From an uncultured Flavobacteriaceae bacterium (GTDB taxonomy: Bacteria; Bacteroidota; Bacteroidia; Flavobacteriales; Flavobacteriaceae), in NCBI GenBank assembly GCA_947500585.1, contig CANMSN010000011.1, positions 62,001 through 126,000 on the forward strand: a stretch of 64,000 nt of DNA. Reading direction: 5' to 3'. The translations under genes and the position numbers were made by a program. Shown here in pieces: positions 35,544 to 45,693 of the stretch. Numbering within the stretch: position 1 is the stretch's first letter; the number at the start of each line of letters is the position of its first letter. The notes below the pieces were generated by a model. That model did no database searches, was not told the origin of the DNA, and saw only the letters and a list, made by a program, of their open reading frames with translations.

Positions 35544-36842
35544 ATGAAAATTAAATGTACTACTATAATATTATTGCTAGTAACGCTTTCTGTTTTTGCA
35601 CAACTTAAAAACAAACCCGCATTAGAGGAAGATTTTATGGATATGGGTTTTGGTATTTTTGTGCATTGGAGTGTGGATTCTCAATTAGGCTGTGTCATCA
35701 GTCATTCTTTAGTCGGAGCCTCAGAAGATTATGTAGACAAATATTTTAATGAACTTCCTAAAACATTCTATCCAAATAAATTTGATGCAGACGAATGGGT
35801 TAGACTTTTTAAAATAGTTGGGGCAGAATACGTTGTTTTTACTGCAAAACATCATAACGGTTTTTGTATGTGGGATACTAAAACGACTGACTTTAATATC
35901 ATGAATACACCTTACGGTAAAGATATTGTAGATCAGTTAGTTAAAGCATTACGTAAGCAGAATTTAAAAGTAGGATTGTATTTTTCTCCCGAAGATTTTA
36001 GTATTTTAAGAAAACAAGGTCACCTAATTTCTCGTAATAGTAAAATGAGTCAGGTAACAGAAAACCCAGAATTATTGGCTTATGACAAAAAACAAATAGG
36101 AGAATTAATTGATAAGTTTCATCCGGATATGATGTTTTTTGATTCGTTTAAAAAAGGGGATTTAGTTCAATTTGTTCATAAAAAAGATCCTAATGTTTTT
36201 GTAACAAGAGGTGAAATAAAAACTCCTGAGCAAACAATACCCGGTGCACCCATGCCTGAGCCTTGGGAAACCTGCATGACCATGGGCACACAATGGGCTT
36301 ATAAGCCAACAAATGAAATTTATAAAGATGGCTCTGAGTTGATTGAAAAACTTATAGAAATTAGAGCAAAAGGAGGAAATTTTTTGATGAATGTTGGTCC
36401 TAAGCCAAATGGTGAAATACCAATAGAACAAGAAGAACGTTTGCGTGAAATAGCATTATGGATGTATGTTAATGAAGAAGGTGTTAAGAATGTGAGAACC
36501 CTACCAACCATTATAAAAGATGACGATATGTGGTTTACAAAAGCCAAAAACGAAAATACAGCTTATGTGTTTATAACCGGTCAAAAAGATTGGTTTAAAG
36601 GGTTTAGAAGAAACTTTCTTCTAAAAAATATGAAAGCTACTGCAAATACAACTATTTCTGTACTAGGGCAGAATGATTTGGTAGTAGAATACTGGCCAGA
36701 AAATACGCCAACAACCAGATTTATTCAACATGATAAATTGTTAGAAATTTCAGTAAGTAGGGCACAAAGGCTTTATAACAATAAAGTTTGGGCAAATCCA
36801 ATAGTAGTTAAAATAACCAACGTAGAATTTATTAAGAAATAA
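35544..36842 (+). CDS. GH29 alpha-L-fucosidase (first of a tandem pair)
   Basis: 432 residues with a signal ending VTLSVFAQ. The GH29 barrel starts FMDMGFGIFVHWSVDSQ; then come EYVVFTAKHHNGFCMWDTKTTDFN and NLKVGLYFSPEDF. The nucleophile region reads DMMFFDSF, with Asp200 in the place of the WFD aspartate. EPWETCMTMGTQWAY and GGNFLMNVGPKPNGEIP follow. It releases alpha-L-fucose from non-reducing ends, probably in the periplasm. It is 21 bp after GH92 and 45 bp before the second GH29 start. The two GH29 proteins differ widely and so probably act on different linkages. Confidence 0.9.
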   Translation: MKIKCTTIILLLVTLSVFAQLKNKPALEEDFMDMGFGIFVHWSVDSQLGCVISHSLVGASEDYVDKYFNELPKTFYPNKFDADEWVRLFKIVGAEYVVFTAKHHNGFCMWDTKTTDFNIMNTPYGKDIVDQLVKALRKQNLKVGLYFSPEDFSILRKQGHLISRNSKMSQVTENPELLAYDKKQIGELIDKFHPDMMFFDSFKKGDLVQFVHKKDPNVFVTRGEIKTPEQTIPGAPMPEPWETCMTMGTQWAYKPTNEIYKDGSELIEKLIEIRAKGGNFLMNVGPKPNGEIPIEQEERLREIALWMYVNEEGVKNVRTLPTIIKDDDMWFTKAKNENTAYVFITGQKDWFKGFRRNFLLKNMKATANTTISVLGQNDLVVEYWPENTPTTRFIQHDKLLEISVSRAQRLYNNKVWANPIVVKITNVEFIKK

Positions 36843-36887
36843 GAGGTTGTGTTTTATTTGAAAACTCTTTTTAAAATAAAGTACATC

Positions 36888-38300
36888 ATGAAAACAGTAT
36901 TTTCAAGAAATTTTTATTGCACTTTAGGTTTACTAGGTATTTTTATAACAAATACCTTTGCACAATCATCAGATAAAATGGATTGGTGGAAAGATGCCAA
37001 ATTCGGTATGTTTATGCATTGGGGTCTGTACTCACAAACTGCTGGTTATTGGGATGGACACATAGCAAAAGGCAATGAGCATTTTATGATTCATGAAAAA
37101 ATCTCGTTAAAAGACTACGGAAAAATTGCTGAAGATTTTAATCCTGTTAATTATGATGCTGAAGAATGGGTGTTGACTGCTAAAGAAGCTGGTATGAAAT
37201 ACATCATAATTACTTCAAAACATCATGATGGGTTCGCGATGTTTGACTCTCCTTCAAATGATTATAATATAAAAACACGCACACCTTATGGTAAAGACCC
37301 TATGAAAGAATTGGTTGATGCTTGCCATAAACACGACATTAAGTTCGGGTTCTACTATTCTTTAGGGCGCGATTGGGAAGACCCTGATGTGGCAACCAAT
37401 TGGCCACATAAAGGCGGAAGAAGTAATTTGGTAGATTACCCTGATGAAGACATAAAAGTATTTAGTAGATATTTTGAAAGGAAAGTTAAGCCGCAAGTAA
37501 AAGAGTTACTTACCCAATACGGAAAAATTGATGTAATTTGGTTTGATACGCCGGAATTGATAAGTCCAGAAGAAAGTAAAGAATTACGAGAACTAATATT
37601 GGGTATACAACCAGACTGTATTATTAATAGCCGAATTAAACATGGGTTTGGCGATTATAAAGTAACCGAGCAGAAAATTGTAGAAGGTTTAGAAGTTGAA
37701 CCTTGGGAGGCTTGCATTACCATGGGGAAAAATTGGGGCTATATAGAGTATGATACCATTTATAAGTCATCTGAACTAATGACGCGCCAATTACTTGAAA
37801 TAGTAAGTAAAGGTGGAAATTTATTGTTAAACAATGGGCCAACCGCCCTAGGTGAAATTACAAGTTTGGCACAAAAACGGTTGTCACAAATCGGTAAATG
37901 GATGGGTGGAAATTCTGAAGGCATTTACGGTTCTAAACCATGGCATGTACAGAGTGAACGTCTTGCTGAAGTTCCAAAAAACACTGAAAAAGTTAATGTT
38001 TCAACTGAAGAAAATACCATGATAGATAATCTAAAAGATGAAACATCGAAAGTTATTTTTCCAGAGGTTCGATTCACTAAAAAGGAAGATAATATCTATG
38101 CTTACGTTTGTAGCTTTAAAGGAAAACAAGTTACCATAAAATCATTTCCCAAAAACCAGATCAAAATCAATAAAGTTGCATTGTTGGGGAGTTCAAAAAA
38201 AATAAAATGGAGACAAACCAATGAAGGTTTAAAAATAAAGATGCCCGTTTATACTAAGAACGACATACCCATATCTGGTTTTAAAATTATAATTGAATAA
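36888..38300 (+). CDS. GH29 alpha-L-fucosidase (second of a tandem pair)
   Basis: 470 residues from the ATG at 36888. A longer reading would begin at a GTG (36849) and put 13 residues before a normal signal peptide, so I reject it. The signal ends ITNTFAQ. Core motifs: WWKDAKFGMFMHWGLYSQ, YIIITSKHHDGFAMFDS, IKFGFYYSLGRDWEDP, DVIWFDTPEL with Asp220 as the expected nucleophile, EPWEACITMGKNWGY and GGNLLLNNGPTALGEI. A C-terminal beta domain (about 385-470) is present. With the gene before it, this makes fucose a strong candidate component of the substrate, in line with the FucP-type permease at 54287. Confidence 0.92.
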   Translation: MKTVFSRNFYCTLGLLGIFITNTFAQSSDKMDWWKDAKFGMFMHWGLYSQTAGYWDGHIAKGNEHFMIHEKISLKDYGKIAEDFNPVNYDAEEWVLTAKEAGMKYIIITSKHHDGFAMFDSPSNDYNIKTRTPYGKDPMKELVDACHKHDIKFGFYYSLGRDWEDPDVATNWPHKGGRSNLVDYPDEDIKVFSRYFERKVKPQVKELLTQYGKIDVIWFDTPELISPEESKELRELILGIQPDCIINSRIKHGFGDYKVTEQKIVEGLEVEPWEACITMGKNWGYIEYDTIYKSSELMTRQLLEIVSKGGNLLLNNGPTALGEITSLAQKRLSQIGKWMGGNSEGIYGSKPWHVQSERLAEVPKNTEKVNVSTEENTMIDNLKDETSKVIFPEVRFTKKEDNIYAYVCSFKGKQVTIKSFPKNQIKINKVALLGSSKKIKWRQTNEGLKIKMPVYTKNDIPISGFKIIIE

Positions 38301-38303
38301 AAA

Positions 38304-40859
38304 ATGGTAAAAAGGTTAGTTATATGTGCAGTCAGTTTGTTTACTATATTAATTTCAGCACAAAATAGTTTTCCATTTCAAAATTCAAACTTGCCTATTG
38401 AATCTAGAGTAAAAGATTTACTTGAAAGATTAACAATTGAAGAAAAAGTATCACTTTTAATATCAACAGCAGAAGCAATTCCTCGACTAGATATAGATAA
38501 GTATTATCATGGTAACGAAGCTTTGCATGGTGTGGTTAAGGGTGGGCGTTTTACTGTTTTTCCGCAGGCTATTGCACTTTCAGCAACTTGGAACCCTGAT
38601 TTGATTTATAATGTTGCTACTGCAATATCAGATGAAGCAAGGGCTAAATGGAATTTTTATAACCAAGGAAAAGACCAAAAAAATGTGTACAGCGATTTGC
38701 TTACGTTCTGGTCACCAACTATTAATATGGCTCGAGATCCTAGATGGGGTAGGACACCTGAAACTTATGGAGAAGACCCATATTTAACGAGTAGAATTGG
38801 TGTTTCTTTTGTAAAAGGTTTACAGGGAAATGACGAAAAATATTTAAAAGTAGTTTCAACGCCCAAACATTTTGTAGCTAATAATCAAGAAGAAAACAGG
38901 TTTGGATACAATGCCAATATTTCTGAAAAAGCACTTCGCGAATATTATTTTCCTGCTTATAAAGCTTGTATTCAAGATGGTAATGCGCAGTCTACTATGA
39001 GTGCTTACAATGCCATTAATGGTGTGCCAAGTACAGCAAATAGTTGGCTTTTAAATACGGTTTTAAGAAATGAATGGGGTTTTAAAGGTTATGTGGTAAG
39101 TGATTGCGGGGCACCTTCTTATTTAGTGAAATCACACAAATATGTTGATACGAAAGAACAAGCTGCAAAAGCTGCTATAGAAGCTGGTTTAGATTTAGAA
39201 TGTGGAAATGATATTTATGCAAATCATCTTTTATTGGCTTATCAGAAACGTTTGGTGTCTCAAAAAAGTATTGATAAAGCGACTGAAAGGATATTAACAG
39301 CACGTTTTAAATTAGGTATATTTGATTCTACGGATAATAATCCTTATGCTAAAATCTCACCAGAAGTTATTGGTTCCGAAAAGCATCAAAAGTTAGCATT
39401 GGAAACTTCAAGACAATCTATTGTATTACTTAAAAATAGCAATAATACTTTACCACTAAATATTGATAAAATTAAAAAAATTGCAGTTCTAGGTTTCAAT
39501 GCCAACCAAGTTGTTTTTGGTGATTATAGTGGTTTACCTTTAATAAAGCCTATTTCACCTCTTGAAGGGATAAAGAACAAAGTAGGAGATGAAATTGAAG
39601 TTACTTACGTTAAATGGAAAACAGCAGCCAAAAATCTAAACCTCATAGAATCTGAACATTTAAGAAATGACTTCAATAACGAAAAAGGGCTATATGCCGA
39701 ATATTTTGACGATAAATTTTTAGAAGGTACACCGCAAACCCGTGTAGATAAAGAGGTTAATTTCGATCCGGTAAATAACCCACCAGATCCTTATACAAAC
39801 TACAGACATAAGTCGATGCGATGGACAGGTTATATTAATCCTAATGTTTCTGGAACTTATAAAATAGGTGTTAATTCAGACGATGGTATTCGCTTATGGC
39901 TGAATAATGAATTGGTAGTTGACGAATGGTATAACCGTGGAGCAACAACTAACCAAGTTGAAATAGTAATGGAAGCTGGAAAAAGATATGCTATTAAACT
40001 AGAGTATTTTGATAATGGTGGTGATGCCATATGCCAGTTGCTTTGGGAAGTACCAAATAATACAAATGGCGATTTATATGATGAAGATATTCAAGCAGCA
40101 AAAACAAGCGATTACGTTATTGCAGTAATGGGTATAAATAAAACCATAGAGAAAGAGGGAAAAGACAGAGAATCTTTAGAACTACCAAAAGACCAAATAG
40201 ATTATTTAAAAACTATTTACGCTGCAAATAAAAATACAATTGTAGTATTAGTAGCTGGAAGTTCTTTAGCTATTAATTGGATAGATAAAAATATTCCATC
40301 TATAGTAGATGCTTGGTACCCAGGTGAAGCTGGTGGTTCAGCCATTGCCGATGTGCTGTTTGGAGATTATAATCCAGCTGGGAGGCTTCCTTTTACGTTT
40401 TATAAATCTATATTAGACCTGCCATCTATGGACGATTATGAAGTATATAATGGGAGAACTTATATGTATTTCAAAGGAGACGTATTGTACCCTTTTGGTT
40501 ATGGTTTAAGTTATACCACTTTTGAATATAAGCACATTAAAATTAAAAAGAAAGATGAAAAATTATTAATTTCTACAACAATAAAAAATACAGGTAATTT
40601 TAATGGTGATGAAGTAGTTCAATTGTATTACAAAACTAAAGAAATGTTAGATAAACGTCCACTAAAGAAGCTTGTTGGATTTAAAAGAATCTCTACTGAA
40701 ATAGGTGAATCTAAAACAATTCAATTTGAAGTTTCTAAAAAAGACTTACAATATTGGGATGAAAAAACTAAAGAGTGGACTTTTGATAGAGGGGAATATG
40801 AATTCATGATTGGAGCTTCATCTAAAGATATTAAATTGCAAAAAACAATTTCATTTTAA
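38304..40859 (+). CDS. GH3 beta-glycosidase with inserted PA14 domain
   Basis: 851 residues, signal ending TILISAQ. The GH3 barrel has YHGNEALHGVVKGG, ARDPRWGRTPETYGEDP, STPKHFVANNQEENR and YVVSDCGAPSYL, with Asp267 as the expected nucleophile. A PA14 domain (about residues 455-590; GLYAEYFDDKFLEG, VNSDDGIRLWLNN, IKLEYFDNGGDA) is inserted in the sandwich domain, as in many GH3 enzymes, where it can shape specificity. The end has YPFGYGLSYTTFEY and a fibronectin-III-like domain. The overall type is close to plant-like beta-xylosidases and beta-glucosidases. It begins 4 bp after the second GH29 and ends 8 bp before the esterase-PLC gene. Confidence 0.93.
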   Translation: MVKRLVICAVSLFTILISAQNSFPFQNSNLPIESRVKDLLERLTIEEKVSLLISTAEAIPRLDIDKYYHGNEALHGVVKGGRFTVFPQAIALSATWNPDLIYNVATAISDEARAKWNFYNQGKDQKNVYSDLLTFWSPTINMARDPRWGRTPETYGEDPYLTSRIGVSFVKGLQGNDEKYLKVVSTPKHFVANNQEENRFGYNANISEKALREYYFPAYKACIQDGNAQSTMSAYNAINGVPSTANSWLLNTVLRNEWGFKGYVVSDCGAPSYLVKSHKYVDTKEQAAKAAIEAGLDLECGNDIYANHLLLAYQKRLVSQKSIDKATERILTARFKLGIFDSTDNNPYAKISPEVIGSEKHQKLALETSRQSIVLLKNSNNTLPLNIDKIKKIAVLGFNANQVVFGDYSGLPLIKPISPLEGIKNKVGDEIEVTYVKWKTAAKNLNLIESEHLRNDFNNEKGLYAEYFDDKFLEGTPQTRVDKEVNFDPVNNPPDPYTNYRHKSMRWTGYINPNVSGTYKIGVNSDDGIRLWLNNELVVDEWYNRGATTNQVEIVMEAGKRYAIKLEYFDNGGDAICQLLWEVPNNTNGDLYDEDIQAAKTSDYVIAVMGINKTIEKEGKDRESLELPKDQIDYLKTIYAANKNTIVVLVAGSSLAINWIDKNIPSIVDAWYPGEAGGSAIADVLFGDYNPAGRLPFTFYKSILDLPSMDDYEVYNGRTYMYFKGDVLYPFGYGLSYTTFEYKHIKIKKKDEKLLISTTIKNTGNFNGDEVVQLYYKTKEMLDKRPLKKLVGFKRISTEIGESKTIQFEVSKKDLQYWDEKTKEWTFDRGEYEFMIGASSKDIKLQKTISF

Positions 40860-40866
40860 ATAGAAT

Positions 40867-42720
40867 ATGAAACTACAATTAAGTGCTATAATTCTCTTTT
40901 TCTGTTGTTTTATTTCTGCACAAAATAGAGAGGTTCTTTATTTATGGCCAGATGAAGTACCTGGAGAAACAGAATCTAAACATGAACCTGTTCAAACCTA
41001 TGATACAACAGGCGATGTTATAAGATTGACTAATATTACCAATCCATCTTTAACTGTTTTTATACCAAAAACACCTAATGATTCTAAGGGAGCAATTATA
41101 GTTGCACCCGGAGGTGGTTACAGCATATTAGCTATAGATAAAGGCGGATATGAAATTGCCGAATGGGTAAATAGTTTAGGCTACACCGCTTTTGTGTTGC
41201 AATATCGAGTACCAAAAAACCGAAAAGGGGCTTTACAAGATATGCAACGCGCCATAAGAACGGTACGAAGTAAAGCATCAGTTTATAATTTAAATCCTCA
41301 GAAAATTGGCGTTATAGGTTTTTCAGCTGGAGGTCATTTATCTGCTTTGGCATCAACTAGCTATAAAAAGGATTCTTATTTAAAAATAGATGATACAGAT
41401 GCATTATCGAGCCGCCCAAATTTTTGTATGCTCATATATCCCGCTTATTTAGATAAAGGAGAAAACAGAAGTTTAAGTCCAGAATTAATAATAGATGAGC
41501 ATACAGCTCCAGCTTTTGTTTTTGGAACGATGGATGACCCTCATGGAAATAGTCCTTTAGTAATTGCATCTGCATTCAGAGATAAAAAAGTACCTGTAGA
41601 ACTGCACATGCTTCATGAAGGCGGTCATGGTTATGGATTGCGAAAAGGAAACATTGCTGCTGAAACATGGCCTATTCTTGCTGAAAATTGGTTAAAAAAT
41701 ATAGTGAAAATAAAAGATAAGTTAAATGATATCCAAGTTATTGGTAGTCACAATTCCTATAAAATTCCAATTGAAAAACCATTATTTAATTATTTGTTGT
41801 CATTAGATTCTACTAAAGCTAAATCATTGGAGTATGGGCATATTTCATTGGAGGAGCAACTAGATTTGGGCTTGCGGAATCTGGAGTTGGATATATTTTA
41901 TGACCCGTTAGGGGGACATTTTTCAAATCCAAAAGGCTTAGAAATAGTTAAATCTATGAGTGAAGAACCTTTAGAGTTTGATGTTGATAAAAAGTTATTA
42001 CAGCCTGGGTTAAAAATGTTTCACATTCAAGATGTAGATTTTAGAAGTCACTATTTATTGTTTAAAGAAGGCTTAGAAGCGTTAAAAAAATGGTCTGATA
42101 ATAACCCAAATCATACACCCATTTTTATTCTAATAAATGCTAAAGACCAAAAAGTAGAAGGAACAAAAGCACCCTTGCCATTCACTAAAAACGCATTGGA
42201 TAGTATTGATATAGAAATTAAAAATATTCTTTCTGCTGATAAATTAATAACGCCAGATATGGTTCGAGGAGATTTTAAAACTTTAGAAGAAGCTGTTCTA
42301 ACTAAAGGATGGCCAAAATTAGAAAGTGTGAAAGGACGATTCCTTTTTGTTTTAGATGAAAAAGAAGATAAAATAAACAGGTATATAGAAAATCATCCAT
42401 CTTTAAAAAACCGAGTGTTATTTGTAAATAGCAAAGAAGGAAACCCCGAAGCAGCGTTCAGGATTGTAAATGACTCTATTACAGATTTTGAGCATATAAA
42501 AGAATTGGTTTCAAAAGGTTATATAGTGCGTACACGAGCCGATGCTGGAACCAAAGAGGCTCGCGAAAATAATTATGAAAGATTTGAAAAAGCGAAAGCA
42601 TCGGGTGCACAAGTTATTTCAACAGATTATTATGTGCCATCAACATTGTTTCCTTCAACTTTTAAGGTAAGTTTTGAAGATAATAAATATGAACGACTAA
42701 AAAATAAAGCACATGATTAA
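40867..42720 (+). CDS. Fusion: alpha/beta-hydrolase esterase and PI-PLC-like phosphodiesterase
   Basis: 617 residues, signal ending FCCFISAQ. Residues about 20-285 are an alpha/beta hydrolase of the polysaccharide acetyl/feruloyl esterase type: oxyanion segment VAPGGGYS, nucleophile GFSAGGH with Ser153, then FGTMDDPHG and HEGGHGYG for the acid and His. Residues about 290-610 match calcium-dependent PI-phospholipase C-like domains: IGSHNSYK with His295, LRNLELDIFYD, MFHIQDVD with His386, and a C-terminal TRADAGTKEARENN with STDYY. So both catalytic histidines appear present. The second domain should cleave a phosphodiester such as inositol-phosphate. The stop overlaps the GH115 start by 8 bases (ATGATTAA). 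This fusion is unusual in a PUL; the domain reading is from motifs alone. Confidence 0.75.
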   Translation: MKLQLSAIILFFCCFISAQNREVLYLWPDEVPGETESKHEPVQTYDTTGDVIRLTNITNPSLTVFIPKTPNDSKGAIIVAPGGGYSILAIDKGGYEIAEWVNSLGYTAFVLQYRVPKNRKGALQDMQRAIRTVRSKASVYNLNPQKIGVIGFSAGGHLSALASTSYKKDSYLKIDDTDALSSRPNFCMLIYPAYLDKGENRSLSPELIIDEHTAPAFVFGTMDDPHGNSPLVIASAFRDKKVPVELHMLHEGGHGYGLRKGNIAAETWPILAENWLKNIVKIKDKLNDIQVIGSHNSYKIPIEKPLFNYLLSLDSTKAKSLEYGHISLEEQLDLGLRNLELDIFYDPLGGHFSNPKGLEIVKSMSEEPLEFDVDKKLLQPGLKMFHIQDVDFRSHYLLFKEGLEALKKWSDNNPNHTPIFILINAKDQKVEGTKAPLPFTKNALDSIDIEIKNILSADKLITPDMVRGDFKTLEEAVLTKGWPKLESVKGRFLFVLDEKEDKINRYIENHPSLKNRVLFVNSKEGNPEAAFRIVNDSITDFEHIKELVSKGYIVRTRADAGTKEARENNYERFEKAKASGAQVISTDYYVPSTLFPSTFKVSFEDNKYERLKNKAHD

Positions 42721-45673
42721 AAAAATAGTTGTAATAATTATTTGTTTTCAATTTACAATTTTAAGTGCACAACAAGGTGTTTCAGAATTCACAATTGTTG
42801 ATGATAACACACTAACCCCAATTTTAATAGATAAAAAAGATGCTAAAGTTGTTGAAATCGCATCAAATATTTTAGCAGGAGATGTTTTTAAAATTTCAAA
42901 TAAAAAAATAGAAATCCTTACAAAAAATCCAAATCAGTCCAACGTAATTATTGCTGGAACTATTGGGAAAAATAAATTGATTGAGGGGCTTATATCAAAT
43001 GGAAAAATCAGCGTTTTAGAGATAAAAGATAGTTGGGAACGTTACATGATTCAGGTACTAAATAATCCTATAAAAGGTATTGATAAAGCATTGGTTGTTG
43101 TTGGAAGCGATAGAAGAGGAACGGCTTATGGTATTTTAGAATTATCTAGAATGATTGGGGTTTCACCATGGGAATGGTGGGCAGATGTAATCCCACAAAA
43201 GAAAGAAGCTATTACTATTTCTGTTGAAAAAAAAGTTTCTAAAAGTCCGTCAGTAAAATATAGAGGTGTTTTTTTAAATGATGAAGATTGGGGTTTACAA
43301 CGTTGGGCGGCTCTAAATTATGAACCTGAAACTGGAGATATTGGCCCAAAAACGTATGTTAAAATCTTTGAATTGTTGTTGCGATTAAGAGCAAACACCA
43401 TTTGGCCCGCTATGCATTCTAGTACAAAACCTTTTTATTCATACCCTAAAAATAAAGAAGTTGCAGATGATTATGCCATAGTTATAGGCACATCGCATGC
43501 AGAACCTATGTTGAGTAATATTAATACAGAATGGAACCATGCTACTATGGGCGAATATAGGTACGACACTAATTCTGAAACCATAAAAGGTTTGTTTACA
43601 AAACGTGTACAAGAAACCTCTAAATATGAAGGAATTTATACAACAGGAATGCGAGGAGAACACGATTCGCCTATGATTGTTGGTGAAGATGATACCGATG
43701 CACAAGTACAATTGCTGGAAAAAGTAATTACAGACCAGCGCAACATTCTAAAAAAAGAAACTAAAAAGAATCCGACTAATATTCCTCAAGCGTTTGTTCC
43801 GTATAAAGAAGTCTTGAAATACTATCAAAGCGGACTTAAATTGCCAGAGGATATTACTCTAGTTTGGACAGATGATAATTATGGTTACATCCGTCAGTTA
43901 AGTAATTTAGAGGAACAAAAACGTTCTGGTGGAGCAGGAGTATATTATCATACCTCTTATTGGGGAAGACCTCATGATTATTTATGGTTAAATTCAACAA
44001 ACCCTGTATTAATGTGGGAAGAAATGTCTAAAGCTTATCAGTTTCAATCTAGGGATATTTGGATTTTAAATTGTGGTGATATTAAGCCACATGAATATAA
44101 TATCGAGTTGTTTTTAGATATGGCTTGGGATATGTCTAAATTTAAAAAAAGTAGCTCGGTAAAACAGCATACTACAGATTGGGCAGCAAGAGAGTTTGGT
44201 GAAAATACTTCAGAAGAAATAACCGATTTATTATCTGAAAATAACAGATTAGCATTTATTAGACGCCCAGAATTTATGGCGTGGAGTCAAGTAGAACCCG
44301 TTACTAAAGAAGGCGAAACAGAATTAACACAGTTTCATTATGGCGATGAGGTTGATGCCCGAATTAATGATTATCAAAAATTAATTGAAACCACAAAAAA
44401 GCTTTATGAAAAGATAGCTGAAAAACGTAGAGATGCTTTTTATCAACTGGTATATTATCCTGTAATTGGGGCATCAAAATTAAATCAGAAATGGTTATAC
44501 AGTTTTAAGAACAAATTTACAGCAAAACAAGGTCGAGAAAGTGCAAATTATTTTGGAGAGCAATCTGTTAAAGCATATCAACGTATTAAAAAGGAAACAA
44601 AGTATTATAACGAAACACTACAAAATGGAAAATGGAATCATATCATGACCATGGAACCACGATTTTTACCTGTGTTTTCTCAACCTGCACTATATTATGT
44701 GAAGAATGACGAAGCGTCCCTAGGTTTAGCATTAGAGGGTTATCAAATGGAAGTAAATCAAGAAATTATAAATAGTTATGCCGATGTACTGCCCGTTTTT
44801 AATAGTTATACCAATAGTAAATATTTTGTAGATGTGTTTTTAAAAGGAAACGGCGATATAAAATGGCAAGCAAAACCTAAAGCAGATTGGATTAAAATAT
44901 CTAAAACTTCGGGAGAATTGAATGCTAACAATTTAGAAGAACGCCTTTGGGTAACTGTAGATTGGGATAAAGTACCACAAGGCGAGAATAAAAAAGAAGC
45001 ACCATTAGGGCATGATTTTCAGTTAATTCCACCAAGTTATAAAGTGAACAGTGCTATCGATTTTGTATCAGGCGATGAGACTTTTACTATAGGCGTTTCA
45101 GCTTTTAATCCAAAATTAAAAGAATTAGAAACGTATTCAGGTTTTGTGGAGGATAAAGGGTTTGTTTCTATAAATGCCGAAAATTTTAGTAGAAAAGTAA
45201 ACAGAACAGAAGCTAAATGGGAGATTTTTGAAGGTTTAGGCTATTCCAATAGAGTCATTACAGCTTTACCAAGAAGCGTAAAATCGGATACCGATTTAAA
45301 AGCCATTCAGCAAAATAATCCTTCTTTAGAATATGATTTTTATACATTTAATTTTGGAGAAGTAGATATTAGAATACAAGCTATTCCAACGCATGCACCT
45401 CATGGCGAAAACGGTGTGCGTTGTGCGGTAGCCATTGATGATGCAGAACCTGTTATTGTCGATTTTCAAACCTTTGGAAGAAGTGATGAATGGAAACAAA
45501 ATGTATTAAAAAATGCGTCTGTACAATCTGTAAAACAAATAGTTAACCAAGCAGGAAAACATACTTTAAAAGTTTGGATGGTTGACTCTGGCGTTATGTT
45601 AGATAAAATTCTAATAGATTTAGGAGGCTGGAAATCCAGTTACGCATTTCCAAAGGAAACATTTAAAAAATAA
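42713..45673 (+). CDS. GH115 alpha-glucuronidase
   Basis: 986 residues, signal ending TILSAQ. The N-terminal domain has GSDRRGTAYGILELSRMIGVSPWEWWADVIP. The barrel has YRGVFLNDEDWGLQRWAA, LLLRLRANTIWPAMHSSTKPF, GTSHAEPML, TTGMRGEHDSP, LVWTDDNYGYIRQL and YYHTSYWGRPHDY. All are hallmarks of GH115, exo-acting enzymes that remove alpha-1,2-linked (4-O-methyl-)glucuronate from internal or terminal residues. The long C-terminal part (about 650-986) holds beta-sandwich domains and GG-WK at the end, typical for the family. It overlaps the preceding gene by 8 bases, so translation is coupled. It sets glucuronate as a likely side group of the substrate. Confidence 0.94.
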   Translation: MIKKIVVIIICFQFTILSAQQGVSEFTIVDDNTLTPILIDKKDAKVVEIASNILAGDVFKISNKKIEILTKNPNQSNVIIAGTIGKNKLIEGLISNGKISVLEIKDSWERYMIQVLNNPIKGIDKALVVVGSDRRGTAYGILELSRMIGVSPWEWWADVIPQKKEAITISVEKKVSKSPSVKYRGVFLNDEDWGLQRWAALNYEPETGDIGPKTYVKIFELLLRLRANTIWPAMHSSTKPFYSYPKNKEVADDYAIVIGTSHAEPMLSNINTEWNHATMGEYRYDTNSETIKGLFTKRVQETSKYEGIYTTGMRGEHDSPMIVGEDDTDAQVQLLEKVITDQRNILKKETKKNPTNIPQAFVPYKEVLKYYQSGLKLPEDITLVWTDDNYGYIRQLSNLEEQKRSGGAGVYYHTSYWGRPHDYLWLNSTNPVLMWEEMSKAYQFQSRDIWILNCGDIKPHEYNIELFLDMAWDMSKFKKSSSVKQHTTDWAAREFGENTSEEITDLLSENNRLAFIRRPEFMAWSQVEPVTKEGETELTQFHYGDEVDARINDYQKLIETTKKLYEKIAEKRRDAFYQLVYYPVIGASKLNQKWLYSFKNKFTAKQGRESANYFGEQSVKAYQRIKKETKYYNETLQNGKWNHIMTMEPRFLPVFSQPALYYVKNDEASLGLALEGYQMEVNQEIINSYADVLPVFNSYTNSKYFVDVFLKGNGDIKWQAKPKADWIKISKTSGELNANNLEERLWVTVDWDKVPQGENKKEAPLGHDFQLIPPSYKVNSAIDFVSGDETFTIGVSAFNPKLKELETYSGFVEDKGFVSINAENFSRKVNRTEAKWEIFEGLGYSNRVITALPRSVKSDTDLKAIQQNNPSLEYDFYTFNFGEVDIRIQAIPTHAPHGENGVRCAVAIDDAEPVIVDFQTFGRSDEWKQNVLKNASVQSVKQIVNQAGKHTLKVWMVDSGVMLDKILIDLGGWKSSYAFPKETFKK

Positions 45674-45693
45674 TGTCTAACTATTTTATTTAA

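Noticed and set aside
36849-36887. GTG start 13 residues upstream for the second GH29
   Set aside because: The ATG at 36888 begins a clean signal peptide; the extension has no signal-like features.
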